From Ganoderma boninense (lineage: Eukaryota; Basidiomycota; Agaricomycetes; Polyporales; Polyporaceae): DNA of 64,000 nucleotides. The notes beneath the pieces are model-generated. The model was not told the DNA's origin. It did not search any database and saw only the letters and a list, made by a program, of their open reading frames with translations. Below, piece by piece: positions 10,292 to 22,319 of this stretch. Where the stretch lies: assembly GCA_002900995.3 (NCBI GenBank), contig CM035309.1:1184389-1248388 (forward strand), in the 5' to 3' direction. The translations under genes were made by a program, and so were the position numbers. Numbering within the stretch: the stretch's first letter is position 1; every line of letters begins with the position of its first letter.

Positions 10292-13200
10292 TCATCTTGC
10301 TGTAGGAATGACATCCATCCCCGTCCTCAAGGCCTGCAGCGCCACCTGACCCGCCCACTTCAAGAACCCTTCCTCGTCTCTGAATGCCTCTCTAAGGAAA
10401 TAGACGAGTCCCAATGCGACCGGCTCGATCTTCGATCCTTTTGCAAAAACCTCCTCCAAGGGCGCCTTGTTCTTGGTATTGGGCAGGTCTTCCGCGCTCT
10501 CCGAACGCAGCAGCGGTGTTGCGAGCTGCGTGTTCGCAAGCACGTGGACGAAGAGTTCCCTCATGAAGATCTGAGTCTGTACCTTGAGGGCGGTAAAGTC
10601 TACGGGCTTGAGGATCGCGAGCGTGCAGCAGTCCTTGGCGATCCACCAACCGAACGCGCGCGCGACATTGCGCATGCGCGTCGACGATATGGACTTCACG
10701 TTGAAGCCCGCGCGGTTGTGGTCGTCGAGGTTCTTGAGGATCTCCGCACCACCGACGGTCGTCTCGCCCATCTCGCGGAGGAAGTCCCAAAGGCAGAACT
10801 GGAGTGTGATCTTGTGCGAGTGAGAGAGGCGGCAGAGCTGCTGGCCGACGAGCGCGTAGTACGGGTTGTACTGCTTTTCCTGGGCAAGGACGCCTCAGCT
10901 GCAGTCGAATGCGCGAATACTAGCGAAATGAAACGCACATTACCGCAGCAGTGCAGTATCACACGGACGATCTCGCGCTGCTGCACCTCCGTCAGCTTCA
11001 GCTGGGACAGCCGCTCGCACGCGTCTGCGTAATCCTGTCGGCGGAACTGAGCAACCTCATTTCGTGGAGAATGAGTCTGATCGACGCACGTCACTGCTCA
11101 TGAGCACGACAAAAATGCTTCTCCGGATGTCCGTGTTCATGCCTTGCTTCTTCGCGAGCTTGAGAAGGGCGTTCTCGCCGGGTGCGTCTGGGGCTACCGC
11201 AGCTGCGTTTTGGTTCTGGGCTTCTTGCTGGTGCTCGAGAAGGGGGTCCCCACCCCACGCGGCACCAACCAGCCACCACTTGCCCTTGCTATCGGCAGAG
11301 CGCAGGTCCTCCAGCGAGACGCGGAGGGGCTCATGCGACATTACTACCGAAGCTGCATGTTAGCGAGGAGGCAACGGCGCGGGGAGAGGTGACGAACCAT
11401 GACGCTTCTTGTTGAGCCCTGACAAGAACTTCTTCATGCGTTCCACGGCCTCGCCACCCGCAGCTTGGCCAGCGGCCTTCTTAACTTTGTTGTTCTTCAG
11501 GTTGCTGAGGGTCTCAACCATGAACCGCGTGCGAGAGCTGAGTGCTGTGGTGTCATCAGGGACTTTTTCGTGAACAATCTGAATGATGTTCTTCAGCGCA
11601 GTCGGGTCGTCTTGCCTGAGTTGCTGTCCCGAATCTATTGAATACCCGGTCAGAGTCTTCGCGCACCGCATAGAAACGAGGATCGCCCTTACTCCTCGCT
11701 ACCTTCAACAGTAGCTCCACCTTGAATTCGGTGAGGTCTCCGTCGAGCAACGCACGAATTACATCGTACACGAGTACACAAGAGATGACTTGGAAGTTGT
11801 ATAGCTCCGACAGAAGGACGATCAAGTTGGAACATTCTTTGCCGATAGTCCCATCAGCTGCAGAAGAATCTTCGGAGATGTCGAATTTGCCGTTCAGCGC
11901 TGCAAAGTGGGTATCATAGGACGCAATGACGTGCTGTACGAAGAAAGCCGCTTCAAACACACGTATATCAGATATAACGCATTGAGGCAAGTCGGAGTTG
12001 CCCACCGAACTCGATCCCAATTAGCTTGTGGAGAGCAGAAACAAATGCAGCATGCAGAACGACATATTGATCCAGGAGCATCGAATGCGATGATATTCCG
12101 TCGGTGATAAGTTTGGTCAGGGTCTCTGTGACGTCTGGTAACATTTTAGTTTGAGAGATCGATTACAGTTGAGGAGGCTTAGACCAACCATGTCTCCGAT
12201 TATTTCTGTAAACTTCCTCAATGCCGTCCACGATAGATGCAATGTTCTGTTCGCTCATACTACAGCCCGTCAGCATTTGCCACTTTGTCAGGCAGATGTG
12301 GACGCACCGGTTTAGTAGTCCCTTAAGTTGCCTCGTGAGTTTGAGCTGAGTTTCGGAAACTTGCCCACTCGCGGCTTGCGCGCTTTTGCGGAGGTGCGGA
12401 GGGATGTATTTCGACCCTGCGCAATCGTCAACTTACGACAATGAAAGGGGTTGCAAACAAACCTGACGGCATGGATTGAGATGTGTTCTTAACGTCCACT
12501 TCATTCTCATCTTCTGCTATCGACCTCCCGTCCTCAGGTTCCTCCATATTCTCATCGCTGCTTCCATTTCCAAAGCCGTGCCACTCCTCTGATTCTGCTT
12601 CTTGGTTCGCATGTTCGTCGTCGTTGTCGTCGGCTTCCTCTTCGTCCTCTTCGTCCTCAATTACTGCGTCCACGTCTTCGTCATAATCATCGCCTTCTAC
12701 CAGGGACCCACCCTCATCGGATGCATCTGATTCAAAGTCCTCACCATCCTTCCCAAACAGTATGAGGACCAGCTCAGGAAACATATCGGAGAAGCCTCAC
12801 CTCAAACGTTGGCAAAGACGACTCGAACTCATTCAAGCCATTGAGGAGGTCTATGGGTATCGGTTTGAAACATGACGAGAAACGAGTGGGGTAACGTACT
12901 TACCATCTAATCCGTCCTCGTCCTCTCCTTTTCCGTAACGCGCAGTACGTTTACCTCCCTTGACCCAACCAAGCTTGCGCTCGAGGTAGGCAATGTAGGC
13001 ATCCTCTTCCTCTTCTTGAGGTGTTCGAAGGATCGCGTCGAGAGCCGGTTTGGCGGCTCGTTTAGAGCCTTTTGGCACGCTCGCGCCTGCTAACTTCTCG
13101 AGAGGGGTCTTCGTCTTTGCTGTCTTCGCGTCGGATGTTTTTGTCTGCTCTCTTCCGAGTTTATGAACAGCATTGGCTGGGGTAGGACGAGCGACCGGTT

Positions 13201-13529
13201 TTTGAGTGCTCTCTACCTTGGCCTTCTTGCGTTGAGGAGATTCGGCATGGTCTGCCTCCGCCTGTCTCTTCCCATTATGGGCCTTGTTCGATGGTGCAGC
13301 TGAAAAGTAGTCCGCTTTGCGTTGCTTGCGGATGTCTCTTGCCTGTTTCCGAGCTTCTTTTCGAGAGACTGGCTGCCCTCCTTTGCGTTTGTGCTTTCGC
13401 GCGGAGTCTTGGGTTTCGAAATGAGATGAAATGTCTAGCAGTAAATGCTGGAAACGCACTATTTTCTCCACTGATTTCCTCGAGGAGGGACTGGGGGAGG
13501 GACGGACCAGTGTGGCTGAGAGGAGGCAT
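10292..13529 (-). CDS. SGD1: Nucleolar MIF4G/MA3-domain protein SGD1/NOM1
   Basis: A nucleolar factor needed for 18S rRNA and small-subunit ribosome biogenesis. The N-terminus is basic (HKRKGGQPVSRKEARKQARD, lysine-rich), then EDAYIAYLERKLGW, a long Asp/Glu-rich tract near 12600-12740, the hallmark SKYIPPHLRK, a MIF4G domain starting MSEQNIASIVDGIEEVYR and including the NLIVLLSELYNFQV helix, and a C-terminal MA3 domain (DYADACERLSQLKL, VLANTQLATPLL). At least eight short introns are needed; the first exons are 13529-13460, 13407-12904, 12850-12801 and 12748 onward. The start lies 158 bp from the SNU66 start on the plus strand, so the two share a promoter region. Confidence 0.9.
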
Positions 13530-13687
13530 GGCGGGCGCGGTGAGCTTGGAAGGCGCAGAGGACCGATTTGGCTGAGGCCCATGAGCGCTTCTATTCCCTC
13601 GCTCTTACTCACCGCCCATCACCTTCGTGGAACACAACCCGTCGCTCTGCTTCACTCCTTCGCCCTGTTTGCACGACCTTCGCCGCC

Positions 13688-16600
13688 ATGTCCATGGAGG
13701 AGAGCATTAGCTTGGAGGAGACCAACAAGATCCGTATCTCCCTAGGTCTCAAGCCTCTCACCGACGACAAGGCCCCGGCTGGCGACAAGGAGAAGGCGGC
13801 GGAGGACAATTATGCAAAGAAGCGGGAACTGGAGGCGAAGGACCGCCAATCTAAGTAAGTGGCTCAGCTACGCTCGCATATGGCTCCACTCATGCTGTCT
13901 GCGTCCTCTCCAGAGCGGTTCAAGATCGTATTGCGAAGTGAGTACCCGTTTCCCTGTCCTGGTTGCCCTGCTGTTGCTTCTACCTTCCCTTGGTCAGCTC
14001 GAGCCCGCGTTTGCGTGGCTAAGGCACAAGGGTGTATCAACCCTGTGTCGAGATTTCTCTGGCCGATGGAGCTCGAACGGCCACATCGTTCAACGCGCGG
14101 CTGATACTCAGTGAGCCAGCTGGTGAGACACCCAATCATGCTCCTTCTTGTGGTACACCTATGTGGTCACCTGCGGTAGTACCTTTTCCTACCACTCCTC
14201 TTGGACCCACAGTCCTGCCCAATTGTCTACGAGCTGGTAAAGGTGAAGCACGGAGATGAGGGCATTATCGGGAACTTGCGATCGTTCCGGGGCTAGAGGC
14301 TTTGTCTATCTCGATTTGAGGACCGGGTAGCTGGAAGCAACCATAGGGTTAATGCCGTCGTATCGAGGTACTCATCCAGTTTTCTCATCAGGGCGAAGAA
14401 TAAGCGGGAACTTAATGCGAAGCTGAAGGGTTCGACACTCGGTGACGCTGAAGACGATGTAGACGATACCCTGAAATGGATCAAGCGGAGTAAGAAGAAG
14501 GAGAAGGCCCTGGCGAAGAAGCGGCAAGAGGAGCTTGAGCATATGGACAAGGTCTTTCAGGGTGATGACTACACAGAGAGTACGTGCATTGCGCCGTGTT
14601 TTCTTTTCGTCCATCCTGCTAACTTGCGCCATCTCAGAGGACCTTGAGGGTCTCAAAGTTAGTCATGATTTTGAAGGCATGGACGAGGGAGAAGCCCGCA
14701 TCCTGACCCTGAAAGACAGCCGCATCCTCGACAACGAAGGTGGGTGTTTGCACCTTGCTCAATATTTGACAGGGCTCCCTAATAGTCTCCTCACAGAGGA
14801 TGAGCTGCAGAACGTCGAAATGGCTGAGCGTGAAAAGGAACAGAAAAACCAGGAGCTCAAGATCAAACGACGAGACTATACCGGCTACGACGATGAAGAG
14901 TTTGCTGCTGGTGCAGCTGGTATGAAACGCGCTGTGTTATCCAAATACGACGAGTTTTTGGAAGGGCCGAAAGAGACCGTGAGTATTGACAGCTTCGTGG
15001 GTTGCAGATGTTCAATGTGCTGCCTCTAGGGGTTCCGGCTTGGTAGCTCAACTCTCGCTGCCCGCTCGAAGAAGGAAGACTCCGAAGGCACAGTTTCAGT
15101 CAATAAGTCATTGCTGTCGATTGACTACGCCAGTGAGTTCAGCTTGACGCGATAAGATGATCCGAGCTGATTGATCTGTCTTGTTCTAGAGAACCTTGAG
15201 TCTGCAGACTACCTGCAGCCTGGCGATGTCGGTTTCAAGAAGCCGAAGGTGCGTTTCATTGGTGCATTCAATCGTTCCGACACTACGTATTTACGATGAT
15301 CACCATAGACTAAGAAGAAGCGTTCGACACGTCGCGTCAATGCCGAAGATTCTGAAGTTCCATCCATGAACGGCGAAGACCAGATGCAGGTAGACGAGAA
15401 GCCCATTGTCCCTCGCCCACGTAATTTGGATGCCAATTTCGTAGATGACGACGAGCTGCAAGCAGCTCTTGCACGTTCGCGGCGTGCGAAGCTCCAGAAA
15501 CCGAAGAAGTTGTCCCCCGAGGAGATTGCACGGCAAAGTACGTGGATTAGTGCGCTGACTATCGATGTGTGCACTGACTCCGCACATTGCAGTCGCCGCG
15601 CAGCGTGCGCAGTCTGAAGCGAAGGAGGTTATTGTGGTCGGAGATGGCGATGACGACGAGGACGGCGGACTGACGATCGATGACACGTCAGAGTTCGTCC
15701 GCGCGATCACCTACGACCCTACCGCAGTCAAGAAGGAGTCCGTCGAGGCTCGTGTCAAGCCCGAAGCATCTCCGGAGCCTTCGAGGCTTCCATCCACAGC
15801 CCCGCGCGTTGACTCAGAGGACGTCGACCATCCCATGGAAGAGATCGAGGCCGGCGAGTTGGTCGTGAAGGAGGAAGAGGATGAGGAGGCGATACTCAAC
15901 GCCATCGAGAACGCCATCAAGCAGGCAGAGGCGATGGACGTGGACGAAGCTGCCTTGGGAGACGCCTCGGTCGGCACTTCCACCGAGCAGAATTTCGGTT
16001 CCGGCATGGCGGCGACCCTCAATATCCTCCGGCAGCAAGGTGTCCTTGCCCGACCAAAGGCAGACGAGGCCGAGCGCGAACACGTGCAGCTGCAGCGCGA
16101 CGTGTGGCTCGCGGACTACCGGCGGATGCTCGCCCAGCGGGACTTCGACCGTGCAAAGACGCGCGGAGGCAACAAGGACCAGGCGACGCGCGAGTACGAG
16201 AACCGGGTGCGCGAGCAGCAGGAGGCGCGGCAGAACCTGGACCTGTTCCGGAACTACAAGCCGGACGTGAACATCGTGTACTACGACGAGTTCGGGCGCG
16301 AGCTGACGCCGAAGGAGGCGTGGAAGGCGCTCTCGCACAAGTTCCACGGCAAGGGCTCGGGCAAGGCGAAGACGGAGAAGCGGCTCAAGAAGATCGCGGA
16401 GGAGCGCAAGAAGGAGGCGATGGCGAGCGGCGACACGCCGCTCAGCATGAACCAGGCGTTCCAGATCCGCCAGGAGAAGACGGGCCAGGCGCACTTTGTG
16501 CTCTCCGTCGGCAATCGAGGGTACGTTTGTTTCGTCATATCTTCATGCATGGTGTGATTTTGACACGTATACTTGGTTTACAGAGCCGTCCCGCAGGCTG

Positions 16601-16944
16601 CGGAGTTCCTCGACACCCAGCCGCTCACGAAGGGCAAGACGGAGAAGAAGAACAAGAAGAAGCACGCGGACAAGGATGCCATCCCGCAGCTCGACTCGAC
16701 CGGATTCATGACGCTCCCTGCGCCTATTCCCAACAACGGCAGCCCCGTCGCGTCGGCTGGTGGCTCTCCTGCCCCACGCCCCGGTTTCTCGCGGATCGCG
16801 TCAGTTGCTGCTGAGGTCGACACGCCGAAGGAGGGCACACCCGTTCCGGCGGAGAGGACGAAGGTCGTCATTGGTCTCGGGACGAAGCGCAAGGCCAACG
16901 GGGACGCGCAGGGCACGCCTCCGCCCAAGACGCAGAGGCGGTAA
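13688..16944 (+). CDS. SNU66: U4/U6.U5 tri-snRNP component SNU66/SART1
   Basis: A spliceosomal tri-snRNP protein required before catalytic activation. The N-terminus has SISLEETNKIRISLGLKPL, the family start. Next come a Lys/Arg-rich WIKRSKKKEKALAKKR segment, GLKVSHDFEGMDEGEA, RDYTGYDDEEF and a long acidic middle. The C-terminal SART1 core includes NIVYYDEFGRELTPKEAWK, LSHKFHGKGSGKAKTEKR and TPLSMNQAFQIRQEKTGQAH. At least nine short introns interrupt the 5' half; the large exon from about 15593 to 16519 carries the conserved core. The C-terminal 130 residues are low complexity. Stop TAA at 16942. Confidence 0.93.
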
Positions 16945-17123
16945 TTCGGCCCAGCTGGGGACGTCCAGCACAAGTCTGAGGATTTCACATGTTTGTTGTT
17001 TGTGCATTTCACGAAATATGCTATGCACTGCTTGTGCTCTAGAGATACATGATATTACTTGTACAGTACACGTACGGACGATGTGGGTTGTTGATGTAAT
17101 GGGTATCGGAGTTCATGCAAAGT

Positions 17124-18481
17124 TTACAGTGTGCTGACGCTTGTAAGATGAAGGTCCTTCGTGACCATGCAGCGACCCTTGTCGCGTCCTGTTGCAGTAG
17201 TGAATGCTTGCATGAGTGACGCTTGACCGTCATCGACCCTGCGGGGATGTTTGATGAGTCCACAAGGTGATGCATGCGGTGATGTACCGTACCATTCCAC
17301 AGTATGCGCGTCCTTTTCCAGCGCGACCTTGACAGTGGCCCAAGAGAATCGGACGAATGAAGGGTATCCAAAGGTAGGCTCCACCGAGCCTCTGATCCAT
17401 GCCTGTGTTTTGGGATCCGACGGGTATCCGCTGCCCGTCTCCTCCAGCCATCCCCCCTTCGGCGGCTTTTCCCGCCTCTTTTTTCTTCCCCTCTGATGAC
17501 TGCGAAGGTTGCGGAAGAACTTGGATTGGACCAAGTCATGCGCCGGAGTCCTCTCCTCGTACACCCAACCCTCGATCCAGGCGTCGCGCGTCACCTTTGC
17601 GGCGACACTCGCGGCGCCGACGATCTTGAAGTTGAGGTCGGCCTTGGCCTGGACGGTGAAGGAGATGTCGGGGAAGAGGGAGGAGAGGTAGGCTTCGTAG
17701 GTGGTCGTCTTTCCGAGCGCGTCGACGTAGACCTCGGAGAGCTGGATGCCCTTGGCGAGGACCTCGCGGATGAGGAGCACGGTCGCGTTCTGCGACTGTT
17801 GGTTGAGGTTCGTCGGGGGCCGCTTGAGCATGCCGGCGGAGATGGCTTTCGGGCTGCATGGCAGACTAATCAGAATTCGCGTCAAACTTATGTGCAGGCT
17901 GCATGCAGCAAGGATGCAAGGGGCGACACTTGTCGTAAGTGGCAAAAGTCACATTTTGACCGAGAGACGGAATGGAGCATGGAAGGGCTACGCCTTGGAA
18001 ACCTCAAGGGTTCAATCCCACCAAATATGCTTGAAGCGTGTAGTAGGAATAGGTTGTTTCGAGCGGTCAAATCATCCCTCGAGAGCTTCAGACACTTACC
18101 TCAACACACGGACGGACCACCCAAGATTGGTCGGGTCAGACCCCAAGGTGTCCAAGAGTGAAGAGCGCACCTGCGCAGTTAGAGTTTTCGAATCTAAACA
18201 ACGGGGGAGGGAGTGAGCATCAACAACGCGGTCGCAGTCACCCAGGACTCACCCGTAAACCCAAGCCCCTCGAGCTCCTCCTTGTAGGCCATGGGGCAGT
18301 ATGCCACACCATACACAAGAGGGCCCAGGACAGGACCTCTACCTGCCTCATCCACTCCGAGGAAATAGGGGCCGGGTGCGGTAGGGGTTGGGGAGTGGTA
18401 GGTGTAGGACTCGGTGAGGGGGATGGACGGGTCAGGGACTGAAGGGATGCTGGCAGTGGGCTCTGGGGTGTCGTCGCTCAT
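17124..18481 (-). CDS. RNH201: Ribonuclease H2 catalytic subunit A
   Basis: The catalytic subunit of nuclear RNase H2, which removes ribonucleotides from DNA and RNA from hybrids. Exons 18481-18253, 18193-18100, 17853-17293 and 17238-17124 sum to 333 codons. The RNase HII start [20 protein letters not shown] carries the catalytic Asp-Glu, and DSKTLT follows across the first splice. [35 protein letters not shown] and [13 protein letters not shown] with [11 protein letters not shown] complete the fold. The final exon ends [11 protein letters not shown] then a short tail. The second intron is 246 nt, several times the local norm, with no coding signal in it. Confidence 0.94.
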
Positions 18482-18806
18482 GGCTTCGGGGGTTGTGGAG
18501 GCGGACAGTAATGCCGCGCCCTGGTGGTCGTCGTCGTGGCTACAGGCAGACGCGACCTGAGACGCGTTGTTGCCTTGTGTTTGCGCGAACGCGCTAGCCA
18601 CAGACGCGTCTCCAAGGCGCTGAGCACCAGTAGTGAGTGGCAACATCTGGGCAATGTCAAATTCATTGCCAACTCGAAGGGCTCGAGTGTCCGAAAAGTC
18701 ACGATAAGATGCTCCTTCATCCCAGTTCTTCATTCGTAGGTGTCTTTTCCCGAGCTTATACACAATGTTACCAATGATGACTGACTGTAGTGAACTAGGT
18801 ACTACT
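18482..18806. other. Divergent promoter region between RNase H2A and the HET-domain gene
   Basis: About 325 bp without a supported gene. The minus strand stays open upstream of the RNase H2A start, but no better ATG or family residues are seen there. Confidence 0.5.
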
Positions 18807-20928
18807 ATGCGGTTGCTAGACACGACCACGGGAGAGTTTCGGTGGATCGATAGTCCCCTCGATAAGCCATACGCCATCCTCTCGCACACTTGGGATGGAG
18901 CAGAACAATCCCATCACAACATCGTTACCATCCGCACCGCTCTCGAGGCGAGCGCAACTCTCGATATCCTGCCCGTAGGACACGCTACGGCCACACAGAA
19001 AGATGCCCCTCCACCCTCGATTCTCTCATCCCCCGATGTCTCCGAGAAGATTCGCCGCGCCTGTGCAATTGCCCAAGAAGACGGCTACGAGCTTATGTGG
19101 ATAGACTCCTGCTGCATCGACAAGTCTAGCAGTGCCGAACTCTCAGAGGCTATTAATTCCATGTACAGCTGGTATCGGCACGCCAAGGTCTGCTATGTCT
19201 ACCTCTCCGATGTCCCAGACGACGATCTACCTTCCGAGCCCAACTCCCACTTCCGTGGAGCACGATGGCATACCCGCGGTTGGACTTTGCAAGAGCTCCT
19301 CGCCCCTCGATACGTCGTTTTCTACTCCAATGGCTGGCAGGTCTTAGGTACCAAGAATACCTTGGCGGCAGTCGTCGAAGATGTGACAGGAATCGATCGT
19401 GCCATTCTCAACCACGAATTGCCCCTCCAGTCGGTCAGCGTCGCCCGGCGAATGTGGTGGGCGTCTGCACGAGTTACAGCCCGCGTCGAGGACGAGGCGT
19501 ATTGCCTCATGGGCATCTTCGACATCAACATGCCCACTATCTATGGCGAAGGCCGTCACGCATTCGTCCGCCTCCAGGAGGAGATCCTTAAAGTTGTACC
19601 GGACCAAAGCATCTTCAGCTGGGCCCTGCGCACCGACCCCGAAGCCCAGCACCCACATCACATCCAGCGCGTCGGGCAGGCCAAGTTCTTCAGGATGCTC
19701 AACACCGAGTACCAGTACCCCTCGCATGTCGAGCTCCAGGTGCTTCTTGCCTCGTCGCCAAGTGCGTTTGCGACGTGCGCCGACGTCCGCGTCGTACCTC
19801 ATCGTCAGTTCCTCCACCGGCTCGCGGTCAAACAGCGCAACGTCCCCCCGCCCCAATACACCATAACGCCCTCCGGCATCCGCACATGCCTCCCTTTCGT
19901 CTCCATCGAGCACTTCCCAAGGCCCTTCGCACACACGCTCGACTCCATATCTAGCCCCGCCTCCGGCTCATCCGCGAACTCTAAGTCCAAGGTCCGCACG
20001 ATCGTCGACGACCTGCGCCTCACACACAGCGGCCTCGCGCTCCTCCAATGCGAAGACGGCGCGGGCCGCCTGCTCGCCCTGCCGCTCTACGGCGGGATCA
20101 ACAGCGACTTCGCAGTCGGCATCCGCGGGTACGCGTGGCGCGCCCTCGCGCTGCACCAGGACGACCTCGCCTTGTGCCTCCCGTACATCACGCTCGAGGA
20201 GACGCTCATCCTGCGGCGCCCCAGGCCGCAGAGCCACGTCGTCAAGCTCGTCGACGCGACGCACTTCTCGCACGAGCCCGGGCTCGCGCGCGTCGTCGTA
20301 CCGGGGTGGTGCCGCGCCGTACTCGCGCGGCAGGGCTTCGCCGTCGCACAGAGCGAGCGCGAGTCCGCGCTCATCGCAGAGCACGCCGCGAGCACGCCAT
20401 TTCCCGGGTTCCTCTATGGGTATGCGGTAGACGGTGCGGAGAAGGATGGCCGGCCCGGGAGGCGGCAGTATACTTGGGAGGACGCGGCGCGGAGGCATCG
20501 GGACCACGTCGTCACACTGGCCTCGGAGGCGACGCGGGAGAGCATTACGATATGCTTTGGGACGCACTACCGAACGGATTCGATCATGCTCTGGGTGCGA
20601 TACGGGACCGCGGGCGCGGGCTTGGACTTCCGAAGACGACAATGGGAAGGTTACTTATGCGGATGGCGTCGCTCAACCTCAGTCGTTGCTGGAGGGTATG
20701 CGCTTTCCGGCATCTGGTGGGACTATGTGGGCGGTGTTCAGGGTAGAAGACCAGGAGGGCTCTGGCCGGACGTTGCGACTGAGCTTTGCTCGTGCTCAAG
20801 ATAACCACCGCGAGCTGGAACTGAATGTCGAGCTGTCAGACATGGTTCCTACCGTAGCTCAAGCATCCCGAGATATCACTAGAGGCATCGGATTTTACAG
20901 TACTAGAACTACCATGAGCATCCCCTAG
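18807..20928 (+). CDS. HET-domain (heterokaryon incompatibility) protein
   Basis: HET domains act in fungal nonself recognition and in regulated cell death after cell fusion; the trigger of this one is unknown. The N-terminal HET domain is complete: [60 protein letters not shown] and [16 protein letters not shown], then [20 protein letters not shown]. The remaining 400 residues have no NACHT, ankyrin or WD40 signature that I recognise. The main frame runs to 20804, but a 55-nt intron at 20595-20649 (GTGCGA...GGGAAG) joins it to a second clearly coding frame ([16 protein letters not shown]) that stops at 20928. I prefer the spliced form. The ATG at 18807 fits the domain start better than the one at 18765. 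Confidence 0.85.
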
Positions 20929-21157
20929 AGCTACTTTCCGGTACGTGAGCTTATTCCGTCCTCCTCTGAAGACCAGGATACGTCAGAGCTTCCGGATTTG
21001 CCTGCAGCGCGAACTTCGGATAGGAACTGTTTCAGACCGAAGCAGGGTAGAGGAGATCGTTCACAGCGAATGATTCCGGTCCTGGTATATTCTACAATGC
21101 AACACGAACAGCAAAGCAATAGCACAAAAACAATATACAGCTCACCACGCCTTCGCC

Positions 21158-22064
21158 TCACCCATGCATGTTCCCGAACTCATCCATGCTCATCCCCCTC
21201 GTCACCCTCCGCCGCACCTCGGGCGACATCGCCCCGTCCGGCGCCATCATGCCCATCCCCGGGCTCATGCCCATCCCAGGCGACATGCCCATCGCAGCGG
21301 GGTTCATGCCCATACCTGGCGGCGCGCGCTGCATCGGGGACGCAGGCATCCCGTCCCCGCCCGTCCCGTAGAATTGCGCTGGGGGAATAGGCCCACCCAT
21401 ACCGCCGAAGCCGCCTGGGGCCCCAGGGAAGTGGCGGGGCGACGCCATCGCCTGGGGCGTGCCGTACAGCTGCGCCTGGGCGAGCGCGCCCTGCTGGAGG
21501 GAGCCCGTGCGGTGTATGCGCGGGGAGTTGAGCGAGTCTTGCTGTTGGAGACGCTGGGCTGCAGGAGTGGCGGCGGAGGCGGGAAGGTCGTCGGGATTGG
21601 GCTGCTGGTCTTTGAGGTGGCCGTTGAGGGGGGTGGGGTCGTAGTAGAGCTCTGAGCCCTCGTCGACTTGGAATCTGGGGCGCGGTGAAGTGTTGGCATG
21701 GAGTGGGGAGGACGGAGAGGATGCATATGACGGGCTTACAGTTGTGTGCCGACGTCCCATTGCGGACCGCGGTCTGCGCGTGCAGTCATGAGCAGCGAAT
21801 TCCATTCCGAGGCACTTTCCTGAAAACATAACATAGCATAATTTATCAGTCCAGGGCCGCATATGGAACCGAAATGTTACGACGTACGATCGCTTGCGCG
21901 AGAGCACTGGTCGGCTCGAAAGCTGTTTGACTGACATCTACGCGGGTACCGTCCTCGCGAGCCACAGCTTCCACGCTGGCCGTTAATAGGGGCCCTATTC
22001 GTTGAGAGTTATGTCTTGGAACATTAACTTTGAGGTTGCGCTGAGATCTAGTGGATGGAGACAT
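21158..22064 (-). CDS. Hypothetical Met/Gly/Pro-rich protein
   Basis: I do not recognise this family. Exons 22064-21888, 21819-21740 and 21674-21158 sum to 258 codons. The N-terminal half is ordinary sequence and includes a conserved-looking SEWNSLLMTARADRGPQWDV segment. The C-terminal half is low complexity with repeated Met-Gly-Met-Ser-Pro-Gly units and ends RRRVTRGMSMDEFGNMHG. There is no signal peptide or membrane segment. Its start faces SNF5 across about 255 bp, so the two genes are divergent. Splice sites and clean frame closure support it as a real gene. Confidence 0.6.
21231..21318. repeat. Degenerate tandem repeat encoding Met-Gly-Met-(Ser/Asn)-Pro units
   Basis: On the plus strand the unit reads roughly gcccatcccngg(g/c)..catgcc and recurs four to five times with changes. 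It lies in the last exon of the minus-strand orphan gene. Confidence 0.65.
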
Positions 22065-22319
22065 GTCTAGATGGGTGTCCTGGTTGAACGGGTCCTGCGA
22101 CGAGAGTTGGTGGAAGAGCAGGCCGTCTGGGCGTCTTTCTCGTTGGACCCCATCTCCAGCAGATCTCAGCGCGTTTTGTGCGCCAAATTCGCGTCCTGCG
22201 ACTCTGAGCTCGACCATCGAGAACCGTGACTGCCTTGTCCGACATTGCACTCTTCTCTCGATTCTACCAGTCTCTGAGCGTCTGGAAAAGACCACAGCAC
22301 ACAACGAACGGGCTCTAGG

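Noticed and set aside
15814..16494. 226-codon Leu/Arg-rich minus-strand frame
   Set aside because: It is exactly antisense to the conserved SNU66 core and typical of G+C-rich shadow frames.
18003..18025. tRNA B-box-like gggttcaatccc
   Set aside because: The flanking bases do not pair as a T-stem or acceptor stem and no A box is at the right distance.
17496..18161. 221-codon plus-strand frame
   Set aside because: It is antisense to RNase H2A exon 3 and its long intron, with no domain.
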